Of a stretch of 64,000 nucleotides of DNA, positions 15,810-23,546 are shown piece after piece. Numbering within the stretch: the first letter of the stretch is position 1; the number at the start of each line of letters is the position of its first letter. The stretch covers positions 1-64,000 of the forward strand of contig CAYTFW010000011.1 of the NCBI GenBank assembly GCA_964437145.1, read 5' to 3'. Below the pieces are notes generated by a model. The model was not told the DNA's origin, searched no databases, and was given only the letters and a program-made list of their open reading frames with translations. Source of the stretch: JAFAZJ01 sp964437145. Lineage in GTDB: Bacteria; Pseudomonadota; Alphaproteobacteria; Reyranellales; Reyranellaceae. The translations under genes were made by a program, and so were the position numbers.

Positions 15810-17090
15810 TTGGACGCACCCGAACCATATGAGATTCGCGACCCAATTCATGGGTTTGTTCGTCTTAGTCAATTGGAATGGGATGTCGTCAATCAGCCCG
15901 TGTTCCAGCGCCTTCGAAAGATACGACAGCTGGCTTGGACGGATTTGGTCTATCCCGGCGCGATGCATACACGCTTCGAGCATTCGCTAGGTGTAATGCA
16001 TGTCGCCTCTCGATTGTTCGATACCTTGGCTCGCCGCGATAGTCAGATATTGTTGAGCGACTACAAGTTCGACAGTGACAGCTTGGGCCGGCAGCGACGA
16101 ATTATTCGACTTGCTGCGCTTTTGCATGATCTTGGTCATGGCCCCTTCTCGCATGCGGGTGAAGGGCTTCTGCCGATGAAGGCAGACAAGAGCAGGCGCT
16201 TGGAGCACGAGGACTACTCTGCTGCAGCGCTCGAGTTTGGTCTCAAGGATGTTATCGAGAACCATCCGGAAGCCAAGAATCATGGCATCGGTATCCGGGA
16301 CGTCTTGTCGGTTTTTGGTGCGTCACCCGCTACTGCGGGAGTTCTGGTTTGGAAGGATCTTGTGTCGGGGCAGATGGACGCGGATCGGATGGACTATCTG
16401 CTGCGCGACGCATATCACGCTGGTGTGCAGTACGGTCGGTACGATCTTGATCGGGTCGTTCAAACTATTCGGCTCTGTCCTGATCCAGAAACACGCGGCC
16501 ACCATATCGGCGTTGATGAAGACGGCATACACGCCGTCGAAGGACTATTGATCGCCAGATTTATGATGTTTACTCAGCTCTACTTCCACAAAACTAGAAC
16601 AATATACGACTTTCACTTGGCTGAATGCATGCGCCATCTGCTCACCAAGAATGGCGGAGAGTTTCCGCCGACTCGAAACATCAGTAAGTTTCTGCAATGG
16701 GATGATTGGAAGGTGCTGGGTCGGATCGCGGAAGGAGCGGGTGGTGACCACGGGGAGATCATAAGGACACGACAGCACTATCGACCGGTGTTTATGACTC
16801 CTGAGGTTGCCTCTGACGACGACCTACTTCGGGCGACTGAGCTGGAAGAGAAACTAAAGGCGCTTGGTTGCATTGCGAGAGATGCCGAGAAGTCTTGGTA
16901 CAAGTCGGGTCCAGATGAGATCAAAGTTTGGCGGACGTCGGGCGGAACTGCCAAGTCGGTTCCATTGGCGACCCTATCGCCAGTAGTCAATGGCCTAACC
17001 AAGGTTAACCAACGTCGCCTTTACGTGCCTATCTCGGAGCGAAAGGCGGCAAACGAGATTATTCAAAAGAATGAGGAGAAGAAAAAATGA
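15810..17090 (+). CDS. HD-domain phosphohydrolase (SAMHD1/dGTPase-like, YwfO type)
   Basis: 426 residues starting at a TTG with GAGGAAT upstream. The N-terminal IRDPIHGFV, then HTRFEHSLGV (His53, His58), LLHDLGHGPFSH (His106-Asp107) and DADRMDYLLRD (Asp190-Asp195 region) give the complete metal-binding HD signature of the dNTP triphosphohydrolase/SAMHD1 group. Such enzymes cleave (d)NTPs to nucleosides and triphosphate or other phosphoesters. The stop overlaps the next start by ATGA. Codon use is AT-rich and unlike all neighbours, indicating horizontal transfer. The same gene pair, an HD phosphohydrolase beside a YwgA-like gene, is known from Bacillus subtilis (ywfO near ywgA). Role unknown; nucleotide-depletion defence is one possibility. 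Confidence 0.88.
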   Translation: MDAPEPYEIRDPIHGFVRLSQLEWDVVNQPVFQRLRKIRQLAWTDLVYPGAMHTRFEHSLGVMHVASRLFDTLARRDSQILLSDYKFDSDSLGRQRRIIRLAALLHDLGHGPFSHAGEGLLPMKADKSRRLEHEDYSAAALEFGLKDVIENHPEAKNHGIGIRDVLSVFGASPATAGVLVWKDLVSGQMDADRMDYLLRDAYHAGVQYGRYDLDRVVQTIRLCPDPETRGHHIGVDEDGIHAVEGLLIARFMMFTQLYFHKTRTIYDFHLAECMRHLLTKNGGEFPPTRNISKFLQWDDWKVLGRIAEGAGGDHGEIIRTRQHYRPVFMTPEVASDDDLLRATELEEKLKALGCIARDAEKSWYKSGPDEIKVWRTSGGTAKSVPLATLSPVVNGLTKVNQRRLYVPISERKAANEIIQKNEEKKK

Positions 17091-17647
17091 GCGATAAATC
17101 GCCCTCGAATCTTGACCGCTATGCCTTGATTGCCCTGATTGCGGATCGCCTTGGCGAGAAGCAGCGGTTGGGCAAAAAGGCTCTTCAGAAGATCGTGCAT
17201 CTTCTTCAGGAATTCGGAGAGGTAAGAACTGGGTACAGATTCTCATTCTATACCTACGGACCTTACTCGACTGAGTTGGCGGGTGACCTCGATTTGGTTG
17301 CTGCCAAGGGGGGTGTTAGTGTGGCTTATAATTCCTCCGACAACTATTATCTGATTTCATCAACGTCTAGAACTAAACAGGTAGTAGAAAAAGGTGAGTC
17401 GTTTATTAAGCCAAACAAGACAAAGATCGATAAAGTGCTAGATAAGTTCGGTGGCCGGCTGGCCAAAGACCTCGAACTGGTATCTACGATTGCGTATGTT
17501 CGGCGTTATGCGCCGGATGAGTTTGCAAACGACCAAACGCTAGCTCGCCTGGTTAAGGAGCTGAAGCCAAAGTACGAGGATGATGAGATCAAGAGTGCAA
17601 TGGCTGAAGTTAAGAAGTTCCTTCGTGAAGGCGGGCGCCATAGTTAG
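17087..17647 (+). CDS. YwgA-like protein, partner of the HD phosphohydrolase
   Basis: 186 residues, cytoplasmic. The N-terminal half has a winged-helix-like pattern: RLGKKALQKIVHLLQEF followed by YRFSFYTYGPYSTELAGDL, the signature (KKLQK..., FYxYGPYS) shared by YwgA and DUF4065/SocA-type proteins. The C-terminal half is Lys/Glu-rich and helical. The ATG overlaps the HD gene's stop (ATGA), so the pair is translated together. Low GC matches the HD gene and not the neighbours. In DUF4065 proteins this fold acts as an antitoxin or proteolytic adaptor; here it may regulate the HD enzyme, which is inference. Confidence 0.75.
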   Translation: MSDKSPSNLDRYALIALIADRLGEKQRLGKKALQKIVHLLQEFGEVRTGYRFSFYTYGPYSTELAGDLDLVAAKGGVSVAYNSSDNYYLISSTSRTKQVVEKGESFIKPNKTKIDKVLDKFGGRLAKDLELVSTIAYVRRYAPDEFANDQTLARLVKELKPKYEDDEIKSAMAEVKKFLREGGRHS

Positions 17648-17659
17648 GATTTTGCTCTC

Positions 17660-18271
17660 CTACCACATCGTCTTCGCCGCGCGGCCCGGCCATTCCTTGT
17701 CATAAACCTCGCCGCCAACCCGGCCCTTGCTCAGCGCGGCGAGGATATCGCCGGCGCTGGGCAGGTCCTTGGGTGAATGGTGGCGCGCGGGGTTCCAGAG
17801 CTCGGAGCGCACCAGGGCGCGGGCGCATTGGAAATAGACCGCGTCGACTTTCATCACGATCACCGAGCGCGGCGGCTTGCCGTCGACCGCAAACGAGTCG
17901 AGCAACACCGGTTCGACGCTGAGATGGGCGCGGCCGTTGACGCGCAGCGTGTTGCCGACGCCGGGGATCAGGAACAGCAGCGCCACGCGCGGGTCGCGCA
18001 CGATGTTGCGCAGCGAGTCGACGCGGTTGTTGCCCCTGCGGTCGGGCAGCATCACCGTGCGCTCGTCGTGGATGCGCACGAAGCCCTGGAGGTCGCCGCG
18101 TGGCGAGCAGTCGAGGCCTTCGGGGCCCGAAGTCGCAAGCGCCAGGAAGGGCGAGGCCTCGATATAGGCGCGGTACTGCGGCGTGATCCAGTCGACCTCC
18201 TTCACCGTGGAGGTTTCGCCGGGCAGGCCGTAGAGGGCCTCGAGCTGTTCGACGCTGGAGATGATCGACAC
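17660..18271 (-). CDS. FMN-dependent PPOX-type flavoprotein (pyridoxamine 5'-phosphate oxidase family)
   Basis: 203 residues from a GTG at 18271 preceded by GAGGT. Residues about 25-190 show the split-barrel FMN-binding fold: FLALATSGPEGLDCSPRGD, then LPDRRGNNRVDSLRNIV, LLFLIPG, LRVNGRAHLS. The C-terminal CARALVRSELW is typical of the MSMEG_1061-type subgroup. These proteins bind FMN (sometimes F420) and are poorly characterised; vitamin B6 oxidase activity is not implied. A longer frame to 18385 exists but its N-terminus is Arg/Pro-rich and lacks a ribosome-binding site. Divergent from the binding-protein gene at 18442. Confidence 0.87.
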   Translation of the reverse strand: MSIISSVEQLEALYGLPGETSTVKEVDWITPQYRAYIEASPFLALATSGPEGLDCSPRGDLQGFVRIHDERTVMLPDRRGNNRVDSLRNIVRDPRVALLFLIPGVGNTLRVNGRAHLSVEPVLLDSFAVDGKPPRSVIVMKVDAVYFQCARALVRSELWNPARHHSPKDLPSAGDILAALSKGRVGGEVYDKEWPGRAAKTMW

Positions 18272-18441
18272 GGCGGGACCTCGTCGGCGCGGGGCGGGGC
18301 GGTCTTTTACAGCGTCTGGTGGCGCGCCGCCCTGCGACGGGACGCTACGGGCAGGTGCATGGCCTGTCGGGACCGCTTCTTGCAAGGACAGGGGCGCGCG
18401 GCGTAGCGTCCGCCCAGTTGCCTTTCCCGGGAGACCCCAGA

Positions 18442-20034
18442 ATGTCCAGTTTCATGCGAAGCGCCCGCCTGGCGCTCAGCGCGGCCGTGCTGTCGACGGC
18501 GGCGGCGCTGCCTGCGATCTCGCCGGCCTCGGCGCAGGTCACCCTGCGCGCGGCGATGCATTCGGACCTCAAGATCATCGATCCGATCTGGACCACGGCG
18601 CTGATCTCGACCCATCACGGCTACCTGGTCTACGACACGCTGTTCGCGCTCGACGGCACGCTCACCATCAAGCCGCAGATGGTCGACAAGCACACGCTGA
18701 GCGACGACCGCGTGACCTGGACCTTCACCCTGCGCGACGGGCTCGCCTTCCATGACGGTGCGCCGGTGACGTCGGAGGACGTCATCGCCTCGCTCAAGCG
18801 CTGGGCCGCGCGCGATTCCGTCGGCCAGAAGCTCCTGTCCTTCGTCGCCGCGATGGAGGCGGTCGACGCCAAGACCTTCCGGCTGAGGATGAAGGAGCCC
18901 TACGGCCTGGTGCTGCAGAGCCTGGCCAAGTCGGGCTCCAACGCACCCTTCATCATGCCCAAGCGTGTCGCCGACACCGATCCGCAGCAGCAGATCACCG
19001 ACGCCACCGGCTCCGGCCCGTTCATCTTCCTCAAGGACCAGTGGAAGCCGGGCGAGAAGGCGGTCTACGTCAAGAACCCCAAGTACGTGCCGCGCGCCGA
19101 GCCGGCCTCGGGCCTGGCCGGCGGCAAGGTCGCCAAGATCGATCGCATCGAGTGGTTGGCGATCCCCGATCTGCAGACCCAGGTCAACGCCCTGCTCAAC
19201 GGCGAGATCGACATGATCGAGATCGTCCCGGCCGACCTGCTGCCGCTGCTCGCCAAGGACAGCAACATCCAGCTGACGGTGACCAACACCGCCGGCCGTC
19301 AGTACGCGATGCGCTACAACACGCTGCACAAGCCCTTCGACAATCCGAAGATCCGCGCCGCCGCCATGGTGGCGCTGAGCCAGCGCGAGTTCCTCGAGGC
19401 CAATGTCGGCGATCCGAAGTGGTTCAAGGAATGCAAGTCGCTGTTCCCCTGCGGTACGCCGCTGCAATCGACCAAGGGCTGGGACGGCGTGCTGACCGGC
19501 GACATCAACAAGGCCAAGGCGATGCTGGCCGAGGCCAAGTACGACGGCACGCCCATCGTCTTCCTGCACCAGACCGACACGGCGGGGCACAACAACCTCG
19601 CCACCGTCGGCAAGGCGCAGCTCGAGCGGGCCGGCTTCAAGATCGACCTGCAGCCGATGGACTGGCAGACCCTGGTGTCGCGCCGCGCCAAGAAGGATGC
19701 GCCTGATAAGGGCGGCTGGGGCGCCTACTTCACCTCCTGGGGTTCGGTCGACGTGATCGATCCGGTGTCGGCGTCCTTCCTCAACGGCGGCTGCGAGAAG
19801 GCGACCTTCGGCTGGCCATGCGATCCGGAGCTCGAGAAGCTGCGCGACGCCTATTCCAAGGAGACCGACGCGGCCAAGCAGAAGGCGATCGCCGAGCAGG
19901 TGCAGCTGCGCGTGCTGGAGTATCCCACGCACGTGCCGCTGGGCCAGTTCACCACGCCGACCGCTTTGCGCAAGAGCCTGTCCGGGCTGGTGCAGGCACC
20001 GTCGCTCGCCTTCTGGAACCTGGAGAAGAAGTGA
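18442..20034 (+). CDS. ABC transporter substrate-binding protein, family 5 (peptide/nickel type)
   Basis: 530 residues with a Sec signal peptide (about 1-31, ending PASAQ). The SBP_bac_5 fold is shown by WTFTLRDGLAFHDGAPVTSEDV near residue 95-115 (key residues F-x-L-R and FHDG) and MRYNTLHKPFDNPKIRAA in the second lobe. Periplasmic; binds peptides, opines or other amide compounds. No permease or ATPase genes lie nearby, so it is an orphan that must work with a membrane complex encoded elsewhere. It overlaps the SDR gene downstream. The ATG at 18442 directly begins the signal peptide. Confidence 0.9.
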   Translation: MSSFMRSARLALSAAVLSTAAALPAISPASAQVTLRAAMHSDLKIIDPIWTTALISTHHGYLVYDTLFALDGTLTIKPQMVDKHTLSDDRVTWTFTLRDGLAFHDGAPVTSEDVIASLKRWAARDSVGQKLLSFVAAMEAVDAKTFRLRMKEPYGLVLQSLAKSGSNAPFIMPKRVADTDPQQQITDATGSGPFIFLKDQWKPGEKAVYVKNPKYVPRAEPASGLAGGKVAKIDRIEWLAIPDLQTQVNALLNGEIDMIEIVPADLLPLLAKDSNIQLTVTNTAGRQYAMRYNTLHKPFDNPKIRAAAMVALSQREFLEANVGDPKWFKECKSLFPCGTPLQSTKGWDGVLTGDINKAKAMLAEAKYDGTPIVFLHQTDTAGHNNLATVGKAQLERAGFKIDLQPMDWQTLVSRRAKKDAPDKGGWGAYFTSWGSVDVIDPVSASFLNGGCEKATFGWPCDPELEKLRDAYSKETDAAKQKAIAEQVQLRVLEYPTHVPLGQFTTPTALRKSLSGLVQAPSLAFWNLEKK

Positions 20035-20762
20035 CCGATCTCGCCGATCGCGTGGCGCTCGTCACGGGCGCCTCGCGCGGCATCGGCCGGGCGATCGCGC
20101 TGGCCTTGGGCGAGGCTGGCGCGGCTGTCGCGGTGAACTACGTCGAGCGGGCGGCCGACGCCGAAGCGGTCGCCGGCGCCATCCGCCAGGCCGGCCATGC
20201 CGCGCTGGCGGTGAAGGCCGATGTCTCGGACTCGGGCGCCGTGGCGCGCATGGTGCGCGAGGTCGAGACGGCGCTCGGGCCGATCGACGTGCTGGTCAAC
20301 AACGCCGGCATCGGCATCATGCGCGGCCTCGACGACCTTACCGAGGCGGATTTCGACCGCACCATCGCGGTGAACCTGAAATCGGCGTTCCTGTGCACGC
20401 AGGCCGTGCTGCCGGGCATGCGCGCGCGGGGCTGGGGCCGCATTGTCAACATCACATCAGGCGCGGCGCGCGGCGCCGGCATGGTGGGCGCGCACTACAA
20501 CGCCTCGAAGGCCGGCATGGAAGGCCTGACGCGGGGCTACGCCGCGCGCCTGGCCAAGGAAGGCATCACCGTCAACAACGTGGCGCCCTCGCTGATCGAC
20601 ACCGACATGATCGGCGCACGCCGCGCCGAGGCCGCCGCGCGCATCCCTGTGGGCCGGCTCGGTACGTCTGAGGAGGTCGCGCAAGCGACCTTGATGGTGA
20701 TCGGCAACGCCTACATGACCGGCCAGACCGTACAGACCAACGGCGGCCTGCACTTCAACTAG
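20031..20762 (+). CDS. SDR-family NAD(P)-dependent oxidoreductase
   Basis: 243 residues with all SDR elements: TGASRGIG, NNAGIG, the catalytic Ser in IVNITSG and Tyr-x3-Lys in YNASKAG, then APSLIDTDM and TGQTVQTNGG, typical of FabG-like 3-oxoacyl reductases and related alcohol dehydrogenases. The GTG start overlaps the stop of the binding-protein gene (GTGA), which fixes the start and shows coupling. Its substrate may relate to what the binding protein imports, but the specific reaction is unknown. Confidence 0.9.
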   Translation: MTDLADRVALVTGASRGIGRAIALALGEAGAAVAVNYVERAADAEAVAGAIRQAGHAALAVKADVSDSGAVARMVREVETALGPIDVLVNNAGIGIMRGLDDLTEADFDRTIAVNLKSAFLCTQAVLPGMRARGWGRIVNITSGAARGAGMVGAHYNASKAGMEGLTRGYAARLAKEGITVNNVAPSLIDTDMIGARRAEAAARIPVGRLGTSEEVAQATLMVIGNAYMTGQTVQTNGGLHFN

Positions 20763-20768
20763 GCACCG

Positions 20769-20837
20769 CTGTCATCCTGAGCGCAGCGAGGGATCTAGGG
20801 AAGTTGTCTAGATCCCTCGCTGCGCTCGGGATGACAG
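20769..20837. repeat. Inverted repeat, family A
   Basis: Arms CTGTCATCCTGAGCGCAGCG and CGCTGCGCTCGGGATGACAG plus AGGGATCTAG, between convergent genes ending at 20762 and 20857; a probable bidirectional terminator. Confidence 0.85.
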
Positions 20838-20856
20838 TTGGGTGCGCTTGAGCGGA

Positions 20857-21675
20857 TCACGCTCCAGGCGCCGTCCGCCAAAGCCTGATCCGCACGAGCA
20901 GCGCGGCTGCCACAACGGCGAGGCCGGCGATCAGCACGATATGCGCCGGCCGCGGGAACAGCAGCGGGTCGAGGCTGGCCTCGACGATGCGCAGTGGCGG
21001 CACGCCCTTGCTGCCCCAATACCATAGCGCCTCGACGATCACCGTGAGGATCGGTGTAGCGATAGCGAGGCCGATCAGCACCGGCGGTCGGTTGCGGATG
21101 TCGCGGGGCAGCAGGCGCCACAGCATCAGCCAGAGGAACAGGCCGGCGGCCATGACCGCGTCGGAGACATTGGCCTTGGACTGCAGGAAGAAATGGATCA
21201 GCGCCAGCACGGCAAGCGGATAGACAAGATAGTGCAGGCGTTTCCAGTTGCGCCTGAGCTTGCGCTGCCAGCCGTCGGTCGAGGTGATCGACAATGCGAT
21301 GAAGATCAGCACGGCCGCGAAGCCGATGGTGAGATAGAAGCGCTTGAGAATCTCCAGCGCGACCACGACCAGATTCCATTTCTGGTCGAAGACGTAGAGC
21401 GTGACGTGCAGCACGGCGTAGCCGGCGGCGGCCAGGCCGAGGCGGCGGCGCAGGGTGATCAGCGGTGGCCAGTCGAACAGCGCGCGCGCCGGCGTGATCG
21501 CCAAGGTGATCAGCAGGAAGGTGACGGCCCAGTCGCCGGTCCACAGCAGCGCCTCGGTGGTCGGTCGCGCGCCCATGCGGCCCATTTGCCAGCGCAGCGC
21601 CAGCTCGGCCGCCGGCAGCAGCGAGAGAACGACGACGGCGTGCTTGATCAGCGACAGGCGGGTTGCGGGCGACAC
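20857..21675 (-). CDS. MsrQ/YedZ-like heme-binding membrane protein
   Basis: 272 residues with six or more membrane helices and the ferric-reductase-like domain of YedZ/MsrQ: WPPLITLRRRLGLAAAGYAVLH with the first heme His, then NWKRLHYLVYPLAVLALIHFF with two more. MsrQ passes quinone electrons to the periplasmic methionine-sulfoxide reductase MsrP. No msrP lies next to it, which is unusual, and the protein is about 60 residues longer than E. coli MsrQ because of an extra C-terminal membrane segment (about 245-265). It may serve another periplasmic acceptor. Family certain, symbol left open. Confidence 0.85.
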   Translation of the reverse strand: MSPATRLSLIKHAVVVLSLLPAAELALRWQMGRMGARPTTEALLWTGDWAVTFLLITLAITPARALFDWPPLITLRRRLGLAAAGYAVLHVTLYVFDQKWNLVVVALEILKRFYLTIGFAAVLIFIALSITSTDGWQRKLRRNWKRLHYLVYPLAVLALIHFFLQSKANVSDAVMAAGLFLWLMLWRLLPRDIRNRPPVLIGLAIATPILTVIVEALWYWGSKGVPPLRIVEASLDPLLFPRPAHIVLIAGLAVVAAALLVRIRLWRTAPGA

Positions 21676-21722
21676 GGGTTCGAGTCTATCGCATCGTTTG
21701 CTCGCGTGCGCTCACACCGGCG

Positions 21723-22538
21723 TCAGGCGCCGGTGAAGACCGGCGCGCGCTTGGCGATGAAGGCGCGCACCGCCTCCTTGTGGTCCTCGGTCCGCTGGCC
21801 CTTGACCATGCGCTCGGCTTCCTGGTCGGCGGCCTCGCGATAGGGCACGTGCGGCGCGAGGTCGAGATTGTCCTTCATCAGGCCGAGCGCGATCGCCGGA
21901 CCGGCCGCCAAGTCGCGCGCCATGGCGAAGGCGGCGGCGCCCAGCTCGGCATCGGGCACGACGCGGTTGACCAGGCCGATGCGCTCGGCGCCGGCGGCGT
22001 CGAGCCGGGCGTTGGTGAACATCAGCTCGCGCGCCCGGCCGGTGCCGACCGGCCGTGTCAGCAGCCAGGCGATGCCGTAGTCGCCGCTCAGCGCCACGCG
22101 CGAATAGCCGGTGCTGACGAAGGCCGAGGCGGCGGCCAGCCGAATGTCGCAGCTCAGCGCCAGCGCCAGGCCGGCGCCGACCGCCGGGCCGGGCAGCGCC
22201 GCGATGGTCGGCTTGCGCAGCGCCAGGATCGCGCCGGTCGAGGCCATCTGGCGGAACTTCAGGTCGGCGAGTCTCTCTTCTGGTGTCAGGGTCGTCTTGC
22301 GGTTCTCGCCCATGCCCTTGACGTCGCCGCCGGCGCAGAAGGCGTTACCGGCGCCGGTCAGCATGAGCGCGCGAACGGCGGGGTCTTCGCCCGCCAGCTT
22401 GATCATGGCGCGCAGCGCGGTGCTGAGCTCGACCGAGAGCGTGTTGCGCGCCTCGGGCCGGTTCAGGGTGACCACCAGGACGCCCTCGCGCAGCGTCGCC
22501 AGCAATTGGCCGGTGCCGGTGTCGATCTGCCGTTCCAT
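21723..22538 (-). CDS. Enoyl-CoA hydratase/isomerase family protein (PaaG-like)
   Basis: 271 residues. Crotonase motifs: TGAGNAFCAGGDVKGM and the oxyanion loop PGPAVGAGLALALSCDIRLA. The positions of hydratase Glu144 and Glu164 are Ala and Gly, but ALSGDYGIAWLLTRPVG carries an Asp where PaaG/ECI-type isomerases have their catalytic Asp in PDxGG, so isomerase chemistry is more likely than hydration. The ATG at 22538 has GGAGG upstream; the frame extends to 22577 without such support. It stands alone on the minus strand. Confidence 0.88.
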   Translation of the reverse strand: MERQIDTGTGQLLATLREGVLVVTLNRPEARNTLSVELSTALRAMIKLAGEDPAVRALMLTGAGNAFCAGGDVKGMGENRKTTLTPEERLADLKFRQMASTGAILALRKPTIAALPGPAVGAGLALALSCDIRLAAASAFVSTGYSRVALSGDYGIAWLLTRPVGTGRARELMFTNARLDAAGAERIGLVNRVVPDAELGAAAFAMARDLAAGPAIALGLMKDNLDLAPHVPYREAADQEAERMVKGQRTEDHKEAVRAFIAKRAPVFTGA

Positions 22539-22697
22539 GTGCTCTGCCTCCGCGCTTTGGCGGCGGCATATCGGCATGCCGGCGGGGTCGTCGGCAAGGC
22601 CCCGCTGGGGCTAGCGGCGGTGGTGCCGCCCATGGCATGGTGCGCGGTGACGGCCCGACCGCTCGTAACGGCCGCGCCGCAGAGGAGGGGGTTTGCG

Positions 22698-23054
22698 ATG
22701 AAGACTGGGATGTTGCTGGGGTTGGTTCTGGGTACGCTCGCGCTGGGCGCTTGCACCGCCACCACCACCAAGCAGGCCGGCACACCGCTGGGCGGCGATC
22801 CTGAGCTGCGCCGCCAGAACTATGCCTGCGCCAACGGCGTGAACCTGATCGTCACCTTCGACCGCCGCGCGCAAACCGCGTCGGTGCAGACGGCGGCCAA
22901 CGGCGCGTCAACGACGCTGTCACAGGTCCCATCGACTGGCGGCTTCTCCTACGCCAACGATACGCACTCGCTGCGCAGCTTCGAGACCACCGAGGTGATG
23001 TACGCGACCAGCCGCGCCGGCGCGCCGACCCGTTGCCGCCAGGCGGCCACCTAG
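22698..23054 (+). CDS. MliC-like lipoprotein (C-type lysozyme inhibitor family)
   Basis: 118 residues. A lipoprotein signal ends LALGAC with Cys19 as the lipidation site. The mature part fits the MliC/PliC pattern: YACANGVNLIVTFDR, a short beta hairpin ending in LSQVPSTGGFSYAND and a C-terminal Cys in APTRCRQ that can pair with the Cys of YAC. Members inhibit host lysozyme at the outer membrane. GAGGAGGGGG precedes the ATG. The similarity is moderate, so it may be a divergent member. Confidence 0.78.
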   Translation: MKTGMLLGLVLGTLALGACTATTTKQAGTPLGGDPELRRQNYACANGVNLIVTFDRRAQTASVQTAANGASTTLSQVPSTGGFSYANDTHSLRSFETTEVMYATSRAGAPTRCRQAAT

Positions 23055-23154
23055 TTCACTCCAGACGCAGCCCCGGCCTCGCGGGCGGCGGTCACCAGCG
23101 CGTGCCTTGCGCCGCCCCATCGCCCGCCTCATATGCCGGGCGATGGAGGACGGC

Positions 23155-23541
23155 ATGAGCGTTCAACTCAATCACACCATCGTCTGGAGCCGCGACCAGA
23201 AGAAGGCGGCGGCGTTCCTCACCGACATCCTCGGCCTGCCACCGGCGACCCAGTTCAGCGTCTTCGACGTCGTCGAGCTCGGCAACGGCGTGTCGCTCGA
23301 CTTCCATACCGATCCCGACAAGCTGGTGATGCAGCATTACGCCTTCCTGATCAGCGAGGCGGCGTTCGATGGCGTCTTCCAGCGCATCCAGGATCGCGCG
23401 CTGAGATACTGGGCCGACCCCGCGCGCAAGAAGGAAGGCGAGATCAACCGTCACGACGGCGGCCGGGGCATGTATTTCGAGAGTCCCGACGGTCACCTGC
23501 TCGAGGTGATAACGCGGCCCTACGGTAGCGGCCGCGCCTGA
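23155..23541 (+). CDS. VOC family protein (glyoxalase/dioxygenase superfamily)
   Basis: 128 residues, one pair of beta-alpha-beta-beta-beta modules. Candidate metal ligands are His7 (LNHTIVWS), a His in DFHTDPD or QHYAFL, and the Glu of GHLLEVITRP. YFESPDGHLLEV is the classic C-terminal signature. Function within the superfamily (isomerase, dioxygenase or resistance protein) is not set. GGAGGA precedes the ATG at 23155; the open frame reaches back to 23107 without support. Convergent with nasA. Confidence 0.85.
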   Translation: MSVQLNHTIVWSRDQKKAAAFLTDILGLPPATQFSVFDVVELGNGVSLDFHTDPDKLVMQHYAFLISEAAFDGVFQRIQDRALRYWADPARKKEGEINRHDGGRGMYFESPDGHLLEVITRPYGSGRA

Positions 23542-23546
23542 GGCGC

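Noticed and set aside
15810..17647. Integrated phage or mobile element
   Set aside because: No integrase, transposase, tRNA or flanking direct repeats are seen; only composition suggests transfer.
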